Shown: positions 49,831 to 59,266 of the stretch, piece by piece | Layout of the letters: every line of letters begins with the position of its first letter | Numbering within the stretch: position 1 is the first letter of the stretch | Assembly: GCF_016055025.1 (NCBI RefSeq) | Contig: NZ_JAECVW010000010.1 | Direction: 5' to 3' (one strand) | DNA length: 64,000 bases | From: Thermoactinomyces intermedius | GTDB lineage: Bacteria; Bacillota; Bacilli; Thermoactinomycetales; Thermoactinomycetaceae | Program-made: the position numbers and the translations under genes | The notes under the pieces: generated by a model | The model's database searches: none | Told to the model about the DNA's origin: nothing | What the model saw: the letters and a program-made list of their open reading frames with translations, nothing else

Positions 49831-51612
49831 CTATACCAGCTCCAAAAGCCGGCTGGAAGGATACTCCACTTTCTTCTTCTTCACTTGCATGATCCCCTCA
49901 CTGGTGAGCCGGATATAAGGAAGATGCGTGGAGGATAAAAACGTCATGGTAAACAGCGGATCCAAATGGGAAAACCCATACTGCTTCAGTTCATCAACAA
50001 ATGGCTCCAACCGTTCGATCAGGTCATCGAGGGATAAGTCCACCATGATACCCAATAAAGGCAGAGGCAAATAAAACTTTTCCTTTCCATCCTGGATCCA
50101 AACCAATCCCCCTTGGTCCCGGATCACTTGATTGACAGCCATCGCCATCGCTTTCGGATCCCTTCCCAAAACCAAGATATCACGCGATCCCGTGTTGGTC
50201 GTCGCCAATCCGTCAATACCGACGGCAAATCCGCGGATCAATCCGTGGGTGATCCACCGGCCGTTCCGGTCAATCAAAAAAGAAAACAGCCGTTCATCAT
50301 CCTCCGGCAAATAAACTTTTCCATCTTTTACTTCCACTTTTTCTTTGGACCGTTTGGTGATCACGGAGTTAATCAATTGGATCACCGGAAATCTCTTTTT
50401 CCCCGGATCCGGAATGACCAAATCCTCCGGCTTCACTTCAAAGGATGACATATCCCATTTCATTCCCGCATAAACGGTCTCACGCGACAATTTTTTCTCT
50501 TCCTTAAATACTCCGTTTTCTGCGATCACTTCTCCGTTGGCCATCACTTTGACCGGCGTGGGATCATTTAATGAAGACAAAAAGTTAATGTCGGCAATCC
50601 GTCCCGGGGCAATTCCTCCCAGATGCTCATCCATACGATAATACACGGCCGGATTGATGGTTGCCATTTGGTAAGCACGAACCGGCGGACAACCGCTTTC
50701 GATCGCCAAGCGAATCAAATAATCAACAAATCCGTCTTTAAAACATAACGGTGTCGCCCCGTCGCTTGTCATCATCAACCGGTGCCACGGCACATTTTCT
50801 TGCCGGACCAGTTCTTTCATGATATCCGGAAGATCCGGGCGGATGGAACTGTATCGCAAGGAGACCATATACCCCAGACGGAGCCTTTTGAATACTTCAT
50901 CGCAGCTGATGCTTTCATGATCGCCGGTCACGCCGGCCGCAGACAATCTGGCCAGGGTTTGATAAGAAGACCCCGGGGCATGACTTTCCACTTTTTTGCC
51001 TTGATTCTTGGCCGAAGTGATCCAGGAAACCATTTTTTCATCACCATCCAGCAAGGACGCCCAGTCGGTCAGCTCGCCGGTTTGCACCACCTGGTCATAG
51101 CCGATCATTTCTTCCACCCGTTTTTGATCAAACAGCTCTTTCCGTTCATCTGGCAAAGTGGCTTGGGGATCCAACCGTGCCCACCAGAAAAATTTAACGG
51201 GTGACTTCTTTAATTGATCCATCATATGTATGACTTGTGACAAATTTTTTTCGGCAAAAAAGACCACATTATCACAAATCAAAGTGGTGGTACCCAAGGA
51301 TCCGGCTTTTTCCGCCAGTGTGAGCGGATGGTAAATTTGTGACGGATGGGAGTGAGGCTCGATATAGCCGGGGACTAACACTTGTCCGGTCGCATCCAGA
51401 GTGGGAATCTCTTCATCCAGCTTCAGCCCGCTTTGCTCCATCGGACCGACATAGGCCACTCTTTTTCCGGACAGGGCGATATCGGCTCTTTCCAGTTGTC
51501 CGGTGTACACATTCAGTACCGTTCCTCCCAAGATCAACTTGCTGGGGGCTTTTCTTCCCATTGCCACATCAATCAACCTGTTTTGTTCCGCAGCTGAAAT
51601 CTCGATGAACAA
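49831..51612 (-). CDS. adenine deaminase-like amidohydrolase (YerA type)
   Basis: The roughly 593-residue protein has LILGGTVLNVYTGQ and the metal motif PGYIEPHSHPSQIYHP at the N-terminus, VESHAPG and TGDHESIS with further metal His residues, and a C-terminal adenine-deaminase C domain (THGLIRGFAVGIDGLATTNTGSRDILVLG). It would convert adenine to hypoxanthine, but the PHSHP motif differs from E. coli Ade, so the substrate is uncertain. TTG 51612 (GGGGAG upstream) gives the family start; ATG 51657 is the alternative. Confidence 0.85.
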   Translation of the reverse strand: MFIEISAAEQNRLIDVAMGRKAPSKLILGGTVLNVYTGQLERADIALSGKRVAYVGPMEQSGLKLDEEIPTLDATGQVLVPGYIEPHSHPSQIYHPLTLAEKAGSLGTTTLICDNVVFFAEKNLSQVIHMMDQLKKSPVKFFWWARLDPQATLPDERKELFDQKRVEEMIGYDQVVQTGELTDWASLLDGDEKMVSWITSAKNQGKKVESHAPGSSYQTLARLSAAGVTGDHESISCDEVFKRLRLGYMVSLRYSSIRPDLPDIMKELVRQENVPWHRLMMTSDGATPLCFKDGFVDYLIRLAIESGCPPVRAYQMATINPAVYYRMDEHLGGIAPGRIADINFLSSLNDPTPVKVMANGEVIAENGVFKEEKKLSRETVYAGMKWDMSSFEVKPEDLVIPDPGKKRFPVIQLINSVITKRSKEKVEVKDGKVYLPEDDERLFSFLIDRNGRWITHGLIRGFAVGIDGLATTNTGSRDILVLGRDPKAMAMAVNQVIRDQGGLVWIQDGKEKFYLPLPLLGIMVDLSLDDLIERLEPFVDELKQYGFSHLDPLFTMTFLSSTHLPYIRLTSEGIMQVKKKKVEYPSSRLLELV

Positions 51613-51734
51613 TCTTTCTCTCCCCTTCAATTTTTGTACTTGCCAGTCGAACAACATTTTACCTGTCCACAGGTTGCATACTTCAGAGCACAACCTGCAA
51701 AAATAACAGTAACAAGCCAAAAGGAGGGATTTCT

Positions 51735-51935
51735 TTGCAAAAGAATGTGGGTACGTTGGATGCTTTGATTCGCATTACGTTGGGACTGGTTGGTCTGGCT
51801 TATTGTGCATCGGCAAAACGTCGTCGTTTTCCTTTGTGTTTGGCGATTCATTCGGCTCTGAAAGTTGCAGAGGGGGTCACCCGTTTTTGTCCAATTATCG
51901 CCATTTTCGGAAAAGAAAACAGAAAGCTCTCATGA
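51735..51935 (+). CDS. DUF2892 small membrane protein
   Basis: The 66-residue protein has the DUF2892 pattern QKNVGTLDALIRITLGLVGLAYC and a second hydrophobic segment ending in TRFCPIIAIFG. Such proteins occur alone or attached to rhodanese domains. It starts at TTG 51735, 8 bases after AGGAGGG, and is divergent from the amidohydrolase gene. Confidence 0.82.
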   Translation: MQKNVGTLDALIRITLGLVGLAYCASAKRRRFPLCLAIHSALKVAEGVTRFCPIIAIFGKENRKLS

Positions 51936-52643
51936 AAAAAGTTATATTTAATTAAAACTATACAATATTAGAATAAAACATGGAATGGATGATTGCATTT
52001 TCATGATGCAATCTATGAAAATTTAATTTTTTCTCCCCTTTTTTCCTGATTTAGAAAAGAAAGGGGAGACGCAATCATAAATAACATAAAAATATAAAAA
52101 TACAAAAGAGAATCTCTTGATTAAATTCTGACTCTTTTGTATAATGATTTTCAAGAAAATCTGTCCCGCGGGTCACTTTCGAAATTTGACGTTTTCTGAC
52201 AAACGAGGTGTTTGCCAACACGCAGGAAAACGCTTTCACCCGCGGAAAGATGAAGAAAAATACTTCATAAAAATCTCTCATTCACCTGATCGACAAGAAT
52301 TTTAACACTTTTTTCAGCCTTTTTCCTTCCTGTGCTGTAAGATGGCAGTTGATTAAATGCGTCAGATGGCGTAGAATCAAGCTAAGATCACCATAACACT
52401 TGTCCGACCTTTCCAACTCTTCATTCGACAAAAATCGAACTTTGGTAATATTGTATACAAATTTCGTCATTTTTTATCATGAATAAGCAGGATAATTTGT
52501 AACCTGACGTCGAAAAAAAGAATCAAGTTGATTTTGATTCAGAGGTGGCATTCCATAAAAAAAGTGGTACAATAAGGTTAATAGCAATGCGAACAAACGA
52601 TCGGTTTTTTGAAAATTAAAACCGTTTTAGGAGCGTGAGTTAT
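51936..52643. other. 708-base region with only doubtful open frames
   Basis: A minus-strand frame at 52282-52470 (62 codons, ending LTAQEGKRLKKVLKFLSIR) has protein-like composition but no ribosome site. A phenylalanine-rich frame begins directly after it at 52281. An inverted repeat TCTCCCCTTT/AAAGGGGAGA (about 52032-52071) has no T-run suited to termination on either strand. GTGAAAGCGTTTTCC (about 52229-52243, minus) is a 13 of 15 cre match. Nothing here can be called a gene with confidence. Confidence 0.3.
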
Positions 52644-52907
52644 ATGTCTCTTAGCGAAATGGAAAAAGAAACTGTGATCCAATTTGATGAGTCGACCAAT
52701 TTGGCCACCGTATACACCGCCAGCTGGACGGTTGCCCGTTCCCTGAAAAAAGCGGGTTACCAACCGGTCAAAAAAACACAAGGCGGTTGGTGGTTTAATC
52801 CCGGTCAACGGAATCAGCATTCAAGGGGAAAAAGAAACGACTCAAATTGGATAATGAATGAAGAACACGGCTTTTATTGCGCAACCGGTGCCGGTTGCCA
52901 AATTTAA
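52644..52907 (+). CDS. small soluble protein, probably frameshifted
   Basis: The readable product is 87 residues, starting at ATG 52644 after AGGAGC. The first 50 residues (VIQFDESTNLATVYTASWTV...KKAGYQP then QGGWWF) look like an authentic small Bacillales protein. After WWF (about 52797) the frame gives an unconvincing sequence, while the next frame gives IPVNGISIQGEKETTQIG and a stop. A two-base loss (TTTGAAATCCC to TTTAATCCC) would explain this. The function is unknown. Confidence 0.55.
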   Translation: MSLSEMEKETVIQFDESTNLATVYTASWTVARSLKKAGYQPVKKTQGGWWFNPGQRNQHSRGKRNDSNWIMNEEHGFYCATGAGCQI

Positions 52908-52934
52908 CGAGCCTGACCCAGCGGCTCGTTTTTA
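52907..52934 (+). terminator. intrinsic terminator
   Basis: ACGAGCC pairs with GGCTCGT and is followed by TTTTTATT, ending the small gene. Confidence 0.8.
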
Positions 52935-52951
52935 TTATTTTCCTTACATAA

Positions 52952-52981
52952 TAAAAAACTGCTGGTTTGCATCCAGCAGTC
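52952..52981 (-). terminator. terminator of the purine operon
   Basis: On the minus strand ACTGCTGG pairs with CCAGCAGT and is followed by TTTTTATT, just after purD. Confidence 0.88.
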
Positions 52982-52993
52982 CCGTTCAGCGGT

Positions 52994-54253
52994 TTACAAA
53001 GCTTTCTTTGCAATATCGGTCCGGTAATGAACATTGTCAAACGAAATTTGTTTTACCCGCTCATAAGCCCGCATTTGTGCTTCTTGAATCGACTCTCCCC
53101 ATGCCGTGACTCCTAAAACCCGTCCTCCTGCCGTTAACCACTCTTCACCGCTCAACACCGTTCCGGAATGGAAAATCACCGTATCGGCAGCCGGTTTGTC
53201 AAGTCCTTGAATGGGCACTCCTCTCTGATACGAGCCCGGATAACCGCCCGAGGCCAAAATCACGCAAACGGCGGCTTGATCACTCCACACGATGTCCTGT
53301 TCCGAGAGCTTGCCATCAATGACCGCTTCCATGATTTCCACCAAATCCGTTTTCAGTCTGGGCAGCACCACTTGGGTTTCCGGATCGCCAAAGCGGGCAT
53401 TGAACTCAATCACTTTCGGTCCGGATGCGGTGATCATCAACCCCGCATACAATACTCCTTTGTACTCGATTCCTTCTTCTTTAAACGCTTTTTGCACGGG
53501 AAGCAAAATCGTTTCAACGGCTTCGCGGACCACTTCATCCGGAATCTGGGGAACCGGTGAATAAGCGCCCATTCCCCCGGTGTTGGGGCCTTGATCATGA
53601 TCAAACACCGGCTTATGGTCTTGGGCAACCACCATCGGTTTAACCGTTTTTCCGTCCATAAACGCCATCAACGACATTTCCTGACCGCTTAAAAACTCCT
53701 CAATCACAATCTCCTGTCCGGCATCGCCGAAAACCTTTTCTTCCATTGCCTTAATGACGGCTTTTTCCGCTTCTTCCAAAGTGCTTGCCACCACAACCCC
53801 TTTTCCAGCCGCCAAACCATCTGCCTTAATGACAATGGGGGCACCTTTCTCGCGGATATATTCGATTGCTTTCGAAGATTCCGTGAATGATTGAAAATCT
53901 GCCGTCGGAATTCCGTATTTTTTCATGAACTCTTTGGCAAACCGTTTGCTTCCTTCAATCCGTGCCGCTTCCCTGCGGGGACCAAAGATGGCAAGGCCCT
54001 CTTCTTCAAAACGGTCTACAATTCCCGACAACAAGGGAACTTCAGGGCCGACCACCGTTAAATCCACCTTGGTTTCCTTTGCAAAGTGAACCAACCCTTC
54101 GATGTCAGTGGCGGCAATATCCACACATTCTGCATCTTTCTGAATTCCTCCGTTGCCCGGTGCACAATACACTTTTTCCACCTTGGGGCTTTTTAGCAAT
54201 TTCCAAACAATGGCATGTTCTCTTCCTCCGTTGCCGACAACCAACACTTTCAC
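52994..54253 (-). CDS. purD: phosphoribosylamine-glycine ligase
   Basis: This 419-residue ATP-grasp enzyme joins glycine to phosphoribosylamine (purine step 2). It has VLVVGNGGREHAI at the N-terminus, KADGLAAGKGVVVA in the ATP-grasp, the GARS signature FGDPETQ in the ARFGDPETQVVLPRL block, and a C-terminal domain with GGRVLGVTAWG. It starts at GTG 54253 after GGAGGAG and is the last gene of the operon. Confidence 0.97.
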   Translation of the reverse strand: MKVLVVGNGGREHAIVWKLLKSPKVEKVYCAPGNGGIQKDAECVDIAATDIEGLVHFAKETKVDLTVVGPEVPLLSGIVDRFEEEGLAIFGPRREAARIEGSKRFAKEFMKKYGIPTADFQSFTESSKAIEYIREKGAPIVIKADGLAAGKGVVVASTLEEAEKAVIKAMEEKVFGDAGQEIVIEEFLSGQEMSLMAFMDGKTVKPMVVAQDHKPVFDHDQGPNTGGMGAYSPVPQIPDEVVREAVETILLPVQKAFKEEGIEYKGVLYAGLMITASGPKVIEFNARFGDPETQVVLPRLKTDLVEIMEAVIDGKLSEQDIVWSDQAAVCVILASGGYPGSYQRGVPIQGLDKPAADTVIFHSGTVLSGEEWLTAGGRVLGVTAWGESIQEAQMRAYERVKQISFDNVHYRTDIAKKAL

Positions 54254-54277
54254 TTTATTGTCTCCTCCCCGCTCTTC

Positions 54278-54550
54278 TTATGAAATCATCAGGCTGATCG
54301 TAAACAATCCCAATGTCACCATGATGCAGATAAAGGACCGCTCTTTATCCACAGGTTTTTTCTGACGATAAGACCGTTTGGTGGTAAACACTCCGCCGAT
54401 GATCATTGCCGCCATGTAAAAGACACCGCTTGCGGTTTGCAGTTGCCTTTGCCAAACGGCAAGATCCAGATCATATGCCCAATATGTCGTCAACCCAGTT
54501 AAAGCCAGAGCGATGCCGATCCACATAAGAGACCATGAAAGGAGACGCAT
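54278..54550 (-). CDS. small membrane protein within the pur operon, unknown function
   Basis: The 90-residue protein has three predicted membrane segments (about 5-26, 40-57, 73-89) separated by a charged loop (TTKRSYRQKKPVDKE). ATG 54550 follows AAGGAGGAATG at good spacing. It sits between purH and purD, where B. subtilis has no gene, and reads in the same direction. No family was recognised; a link to purine synthesis is only positional. Confidence 0.65.
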   Translation of the reverse strand: MRLLSWSLMWIGIALALTGLTTYWAYDLDLAVWQRQLQTASGVFYMAAMIIGGVFTTKRSYRQKKPVDKERSFICIMVTLGLFTISLMIS

Positions 54551-54653
54551 CTTCATTCCTCCTTTGTGCTATTTACATTTTCCACAAAAATTATTCCCAG
54601 TATACGCACAAGAAAAGGCTTCTGATACGTCTCCCGTTCTCTTTCATGAATGA

Positions 54654-56204
54654 TTAATGTTTAAAATGGCGAATCCCTGTAAACACCATGGCAATGCCGT
54701 GCCGGTTGGCTTCTTCGATGGATTCTTCATCCCGGATCGACCCGCCCGGTTGGATGATGGCGGTCACCCCTGCTTCGGCGGCTGCCTGGACCGTGTCTCT
54801 CATCGGGAAGAAAGCATCCGAAGCAAGCACGGATCCTTTGGAAGCCTCTTGGGCCTGCTCAATGGCGATTTTCGCCGAACCGACCCGGTTCATCTGCCCG
54901 GCGCCGACGCCCACCGTCCGGAAATCTTTTGCCAACACAATGGCATTGGATTTGACATGTTTGACGACTTTCCAGGCAAACAACAACTGCTCCCATTCTT
55001 CTTCGCTGGGTGCACGGTCCGTCACCACTTTGCATTCGTCTTTCACCAGACTTTTCAGATCTTCTTCCTGTACAAGGAGCCCTCCGCCGATCGATTGCAG
55101 TTTCAACGGAATGCCTGCTTGTCCTTTCGCCGCTTCTTCCACGGTTAACAAACGCAAATTTTTCTTCGTTTTTAAAATCTCAAGGGCTTCCTCCGTAAAG
55201 GCCGGCGCCAAGATGATTTCCAAGAAGATTTTCTTCATTTCCGCCGCCGTTTGGGCATCCACCGTCTGATTGGTTGCCACAATGCCTCCAAAAATGGACA
55301 CCGGGTCGGCCTCATACGCTTTTTGATATGCCTCCAACAGATTGGAACCCAGTCCCACTCCGCACGGATTCATATGCTTGATGGCAACGACGGCCGGCTG
55401 GTCAAATTCGCGCACCAGTTCCAAGGCGGCATTGGCATCATTAAGGTTGTTGTAAGACAATTCTTTTCCGTTCAGTTGTTTGGCTCCGGCCAACGTGTGG
55501 CTGTGGTTGCCAAAGGTTTTCTTGTAGAAAGCCGCTTTTTGATGCGGGTTTTCCCCATAGCGGAGCGATTGTGCTTTGGTGAATGTCATGGTCAGTTGAT
55601 CCGGGAACGGATTATCCAGCAACTGATTAAAGTATCCGGCAATGAGCGCATCATAATAAGCCGTATGGTTAAAAGCTTTCGCGGCCAGATATCTTCTGGT
55701 TTCCAAGCTGGTGCTTCCCTGTTGCGACAATTCCCGGTAAACGCGGTCATAATCCTGTGGATCGGTCACGACTGTGACATCCTGATGATTTTTGGCCGCG
55801 GAACGAAGCATGGAAGGGCCGCCGATATCGATGTTTTCGATGGCGTCTTCCAACGTTGCATCCGGATTTTCAATCGTTTTTTGAAAGGGATAAAGGTTGA
55901 CGATGACCACATCAATGGTTCCGATTCCGTTTTCTTTCAATTGCTCCAGGTGGGAAGCGGTGTCCCGTTTGGCCAAAATTCCGCCGTGGATTTTGGGGTG
56001 TAAGGTTTTGACACGTCCATCCAAGATTTCCGGAAACCCCGTGACTTCCGAGATATTTTTGACCGGAATCCCCGCTTCTTTTAATAACCGGCAGGTTCCT
56101 CCCGTTGAGATGATTTCCATATTCAGGGATGCCAGTTTCTGCGCGAAATCGACAATCCCGGTTTTGTCCGACACACTGATCAATGCGCGCTTTGCATTTG
56201 CCAA
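54654..56204 (-). CDS. purH: bifunctional AICAR transformylase/IMP cyclohydrolase
   Basis: The 516-residue enzyme catalyses the last two steps to IMP. The N-terminal cyclohydrolase (MGS-like) domain has RALISVSDKTGIVDFAQKL and TGGT. The C-terminal formyltransferase has KSLRYGENPHQKAAFY, the IKHMNPCG motif and FFPMRDTV. TTG 56204 follows GGGAGG and gives the usual length (about 512). The in-frame extension to 56423 lies inside purN and is rejected. Confidence 0.97.
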   Translation of the reverse strand: MANAKRALISVSDKTGIVDFAQKLASLNMEIISTGGTCRLLKEAGIPVKNISEVTGFPEILDGRVKTLHPKIHGGILAKRDTASHLEQLKENGIGTIDVVIVNLYPFQKTIENPDATLEDAIENIDIGGPSMLRSAAKNHQDVTVVTDPQDYDRVYRELSQQGSTSLETRRYLAAKAFNHTAYYDALIAGYFNQLLDNPFPDQLTMTFTKAQSLRYGENPHQKAAFYKKTFGNHSHTLAGAKQLNGKELSYNNLNDANAALELVREFDQPAVVAIKHMNPCGVGLGSNLLEAYQKAYEADPVSIFGGIVATNQTVDAQTAAEMKKIFLEIILAPAFTEEALEILKTKKNLRLLTVEEAAKGQAGIPLKLQSIGGGLLVQEEDLKSLVKDECKVVTDRAPSEEEWEQLLFAWKVVKHVKSNAIVLAKDFRTVGVGAGQMNRVGSAKIAIEQAQEASKGSVLASDAFFPMRDTVQAAAEAGVTAIIQPGGSIRDEESIEEANRHGIAMVFTGIRHFKH

Positions 56205-56220
56205 TGTTCTGCCTCCCTTA

Positions 56221-56811
56221 TCAGCTGTACTGTTCTTTAATCCCGATTTCACCGGCAATCCATTTTTGAACAACCTCGGGATACAACCGGTGCTCTGCCT
56301 GATGCATTTTTTCCTCAAAGGTTTCCAGAGTGTCCCCTTTTTCGATGGAAACCGGGACTTGTGCCAAAATCCGTCCGGTATCCATTCCTTCATCAACCAG
56401 GTGAACCGTGACGCCGGACACACAAACCGGATGGCAGTAGGCTTTCAAAATGGCATCTTTTCCGGGAAACGCCGGCAACAATGAAGGATGGATATTGATA
56501 ATCCGGTCGGGATAAGCCTCCAGCAATGTCGGGCCAATCAACCGCATATATCCTGCCAGCACGATCCGGTCAATCCCATGTTCCTTTAACACCCCGAGCA
56601 GCCATCTTTCATAAGACGCTTTATCGGCAAATTCCTTGGGGCTCCGTTGAATGGCCGGAATCTTCAACCGTTCGGCCCGCCCGATCACACCGGCTCCCGG
56701 CCGGTCGCAAAACAACAGCCGGATTTCATCTGCCCAAGCGTGCTTGCGGGAATGGTGGACCAGCGCTTCAAAATTGCTCCCGTTACCGGAAGCAAAAACA
56801 GCTACACCCAC
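56221..56811 (-). CDS. purN: phosphoribosylglycinamide formyltransferase
   Basis: The 196-residue enzyme transfers formyl from 10-formyl-THF to GAR. It shows VAVFASGNGSNFEAL, the active-site INIHPSLLPAFPGKDA (Asn-His) and GVTVHLVDEGMDTGRIL (Asp). GTG 56811 overlaps the purM stop by one base and follows GGAGGGG. Length matches B. subtilis PurN. Confidence 0.96.
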   Translation of the reverse strand: MGVAVFASGNGSNFEALVHHSRKHAWADEIRLLFCDRPGAGVIGRAERLKIPAIQRSPKEFADKASYERWLLGVLKEHGIDRIVLAGYMRLIGPTLLEAYPDRIINIHPSLLPAFPGKDAILKAYCHPVCVSGVTVHLVDEGMDTGRILAQVPVSIEKGDTLETFEEKMHQAEHRLYPEVVQKWIAGEIGIKEQYS

Positions 56812-57845
56812 TATGCATCCCCTCCTGTCCACCGGACGGGTTGGGTACCGATTCCGATGTTTCCGATGATCCAAGCCTTCTCCCCAAGTTGCCCGGCAGC
56901 TTGAGCCACCGCTTTGGCTTCTTCTTCAGGGACGATCAGGACCATGCCGATTCCCATGTTGAATGTTTGGTACATTTCTTCAATACCAATGGCTCCTTCT
57001 TTTTGAATCAAGGAAAAAATCGGTGGGATCTCCCATGAAGACCGGTCAATCACGGCACAAGCCCCCTCCGGCAAAACGCGGGGAATATTTTCCACAAACC
57101 CGCCTCCGGTGATGTGGGCCATGCCTTTGATGGTAAATTCCCGGAGAAGCGTCCATATGGTTTTTACATAAATGCGGGTCGGGGTAAGCAACTCTTCGCC
57201 CAGGGTTTGTCCCAATGCCGGAATTTCTTCGTGAATTGAATGTTTTTGGTTCTGAAGCAGCACTTTCCGCACCAGGCTGAACCCATTGCTGTGGAGTCCG
57301 CTGGAAGCAAGCCCGATCAGGACATCGCCTTCTTGGATGTTCTTCCGCGGCAAAAGATTCTTTCTTTCGGCAACCCCCACTGCAAACCCGGCGATATCGT
57401 ATTCTCCCGATGAATACATTCCGGGCATTTCCGCTGTTTCTCCCCCGATCAACGCACAGCCTGCCAGTTCGCATCCATCGGCGATTCCCTTGATCACTTT
57501 TTCGGCCTGTTCGGGAAAAAGGCGGCCGGTGGCCAAATAATCCAGGAAAAACAAGGGCTCTGCCCCTTGAACAATGATATCATTCACACACATGGCCACA
57601 CAATCCACGCCGACGGTATCATGTTTGTCCATCATCATGGCAATCAACAGTTTGGTCCCGACGCCGTCGGTTGCCGAGACCAGTACCGGCTCCTCATAAG
57701 GCTTTAAGGCAAACAATCCGCCAAATCCGCCGATGTTCCCCAACACTTCGGGACGCATGGTTCTTTGCACATGCTTTTTGATCCGTTTGACGGTCTCATT
57801 GCCGGCCTGGATATCGACTCCTGCGGCCTTGTACGCTTGACTCAT
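56811..57845 (-). CDS. purM: phosphoribosylformylglycinamidine cyclo-ligase (AIR synthetase)
   Basis: The 344-residue enzyme closes FGAM to AIR. It shows AYKAAGVDIQAGNE at the N-terminus, GVGTKLLIA, the ATP-site DCVAMCVNDI and GGGFVENIPRVLP. The start overlaps the purF stop by 4 bases (ATGA). Length is normal. Confidence 0.97.
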   Translation of the reverse strand: MSQAYKAAGVDIQAGNETVKRIKKHVQRTMRPEVLGNIGGFGGLFALKPYEEPVLVSATDGVGTKLLIAMMMDKHDTVGVDCVAMCVNDIIVQGAEPLFFLDYLATGRLFPEQAEKVIKGIADGCELAGCALIGGETAEMPGMYSSGEYDIAGFAVGVAERKNLLPRKNIQEGDVLIGLASSGLHSNGFSLVRKVLLQNQKHSIHEEIPALGQTLGEELLTPTRIYVKTIWTLLREFTIKGMAHITGGGFVENIPRVLPEGACAVIDRSSWEIPPIFSLIQKEGAIGIEEMYQTFNMGIGMVLIVPEEEAKAVAQAAGQLGEKAWIIGNIGIGTQPVRWTGGDA

Positions 57846-59266
57846 GATTTCCCCTCCAATGTCAGTCCCTCTTCCACTTCGGTCGGATATTCACCGGTGA
57901 AACAAGCCAGACAGTGCCCGTGGTTTTGATCGGATGAAGTGTATCCAATGGCATTCAGCATTCCCTTGGCGCTGAGAAAAGCCAGCGAATCGGCGCCAAT
58001 CTCTTTGCAAATTTCATCGATGCTTTTCACCGCCGCCACCAACTGTTTGCGGTCCGGCGTGTCAATTCCGTAAAAACACGGATTTTTCACAGGAGGGGAA
58101 CTGATGCGGACATGGACTTCCGTGGCGCCCGCTTCCCGCAGCATCCGTACAATCCGGCGGCTGGTGGTGCCCCGGACAATCGAATCGTCCACCATAACGA
58201 CTCTTTTTCCGGAAACCACACCCTCCACAGCGCTTAACTTCATCCGCACGCCTTGTTCCCGCAATTCCTGGCTCGGTTGAATGAAAGTCCGTCCGATATA
58301 GCGGTTTTTAATCAATCCCAACTCGTACGGAATGCCCGTTGCTTCGGCAAACCCGATTGCCGCTGAGGTGCTGGAATCCGGCACCCCGGTCACCACATCC
58401 GCTTCCACCGGTGCTTCTTGCGACAAGATTCTTCCCATCCGCTTGCGGGCCGCATGCACATTCACCCCGCGGATCAAACTGTCCGGACGGGCAAAATACA
58501 CATATTCAAATGCGCAAAGCGCGCGTTCTCTTTTTCCGGCAAACCGGGTGGTTTTCATCCCGCCGTTCCGGTCGAAAACAATCATCTCCCCCGGTTCGAT
58601 TTCTCTTACCAATTCTGCGCCGATCACATTAAACGCACAGGTTTCGGATGAAAAGACATGAGCATCTCCGATTTTCCCCATGGCAAAAGGACGAAGGCCG
58701 TGCGGATCTGAAGCGACGATCAATTGATCATTGGTCAGGATGAGCAAAGCATAAGCGCCGACCACTTGCTTCAGGGCTTCTTTGACGGCTTCTTTCAGTG
58801 TCGGGGCTTTGGATCGGGCAATCAAATGGGCAATAACTTCCGTATCGGACGTGGTTTGAAAAATGGATCCTTCTTTTTCCAGTTGCAAGCGCAACCGTTT
58901 GGCATTCACCAAGTTTCCGTTGGTCGCAATCGCCAATTTGCCCGACGAAAAATTAAAGAGCAAAGGTTGGGCATTTTCCAATCCGGATCCCCCGGAGGTG
59001 GAGTACCGGACATGGCCGATGGTGGTGGTTCCCTTTAACCCTTTCAAGTTCGCGGAATCAAACACTTCGGTCACCAGCCCGGTCCCCCGTTTGGCAAACA
59101 ATTCCCCGTCCTCAGCGGAAACAATGCCGGCACTTTCCTGCCCCCGGTGTTGCAAAGCGTGCAAGCCGTAATATGTGAGCAGCGCGGCATCCGGATGTCC
59201 GATGATCGCAAAAACACCACATTCTTCGTTTAACTCATCGAAGTCGAAGATGGATTCATCGCGCAT
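57842..59266 (-). CDS. purF: amidophosphoribosyltransferase
   Basis: The 474-residue enzyme makes the committed step from PRPP and glutamine. A 15-residue propeptide precedes the nucleophile Cys16 (ECGVFAIIG), as in the B. subtilis type. The PRPP loop is VVMVDDSIVRGTTS, and Cys-containing ACFTGEYP near the end belongs to the Fe-S cluster variant. ATG 59266 follows GGGAGG; the gene starts inside the end of purL (37-base overlap). Confidence 0.96.
   Translation of the reverse strand: MRDESIFDFDELNEECGVFAIIGHPDAALLTYYGLHALQHRGQESAGIVSAEDGELFAKRGTGLVTEVFDSANLKGLKGTTTIGHVRYSTSGGSGLENAQPLLFNFSSGKLAIATNGNLVNAKRLRLQLEKEGSIFQTTSDTEVIAHLIARSKAPTLKEAVKEALKQVVGAYALLILTNDQLIVASDPHGLRPFAMGKIGDAHVFSSETCAFNVIGAELVREIEPGEMIVFDRNGGMKTTRFAGKRERALCAFEYVYFARPDSLIRGVNVHAARKRMGRILSQEAPVEADVVTGVPDSSTSAAIGFAEATGIPYELGLIKNRYIGRTFIQPSQELREQGVRMKLSAVEGVVSGKRVVMVDDSIVRGTTSRRIVRMLREAGATEVHVRISSPPVKNPCFYGIDTPDRKQLVAAVKSIDEICKEIGADSLAFLSAKGMLNAIGYTSSDQNHGHCLACFTGEYPTEVEEGLTLEGKS

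Noticed and set aside
52075..52281. Minus-strand open frame of 68 codons rich in Phe
   Set aside because: Poor composition and no properly spaced ribosome site; its start only touches the stop of another doubtful frame.
55251..56003. Plus-strand open frame of 250 codons opposite purH
   Set aside because: It is antisense to a well-identified enzyme gene and mirrors its codon pattern; no domain or ribosome site.
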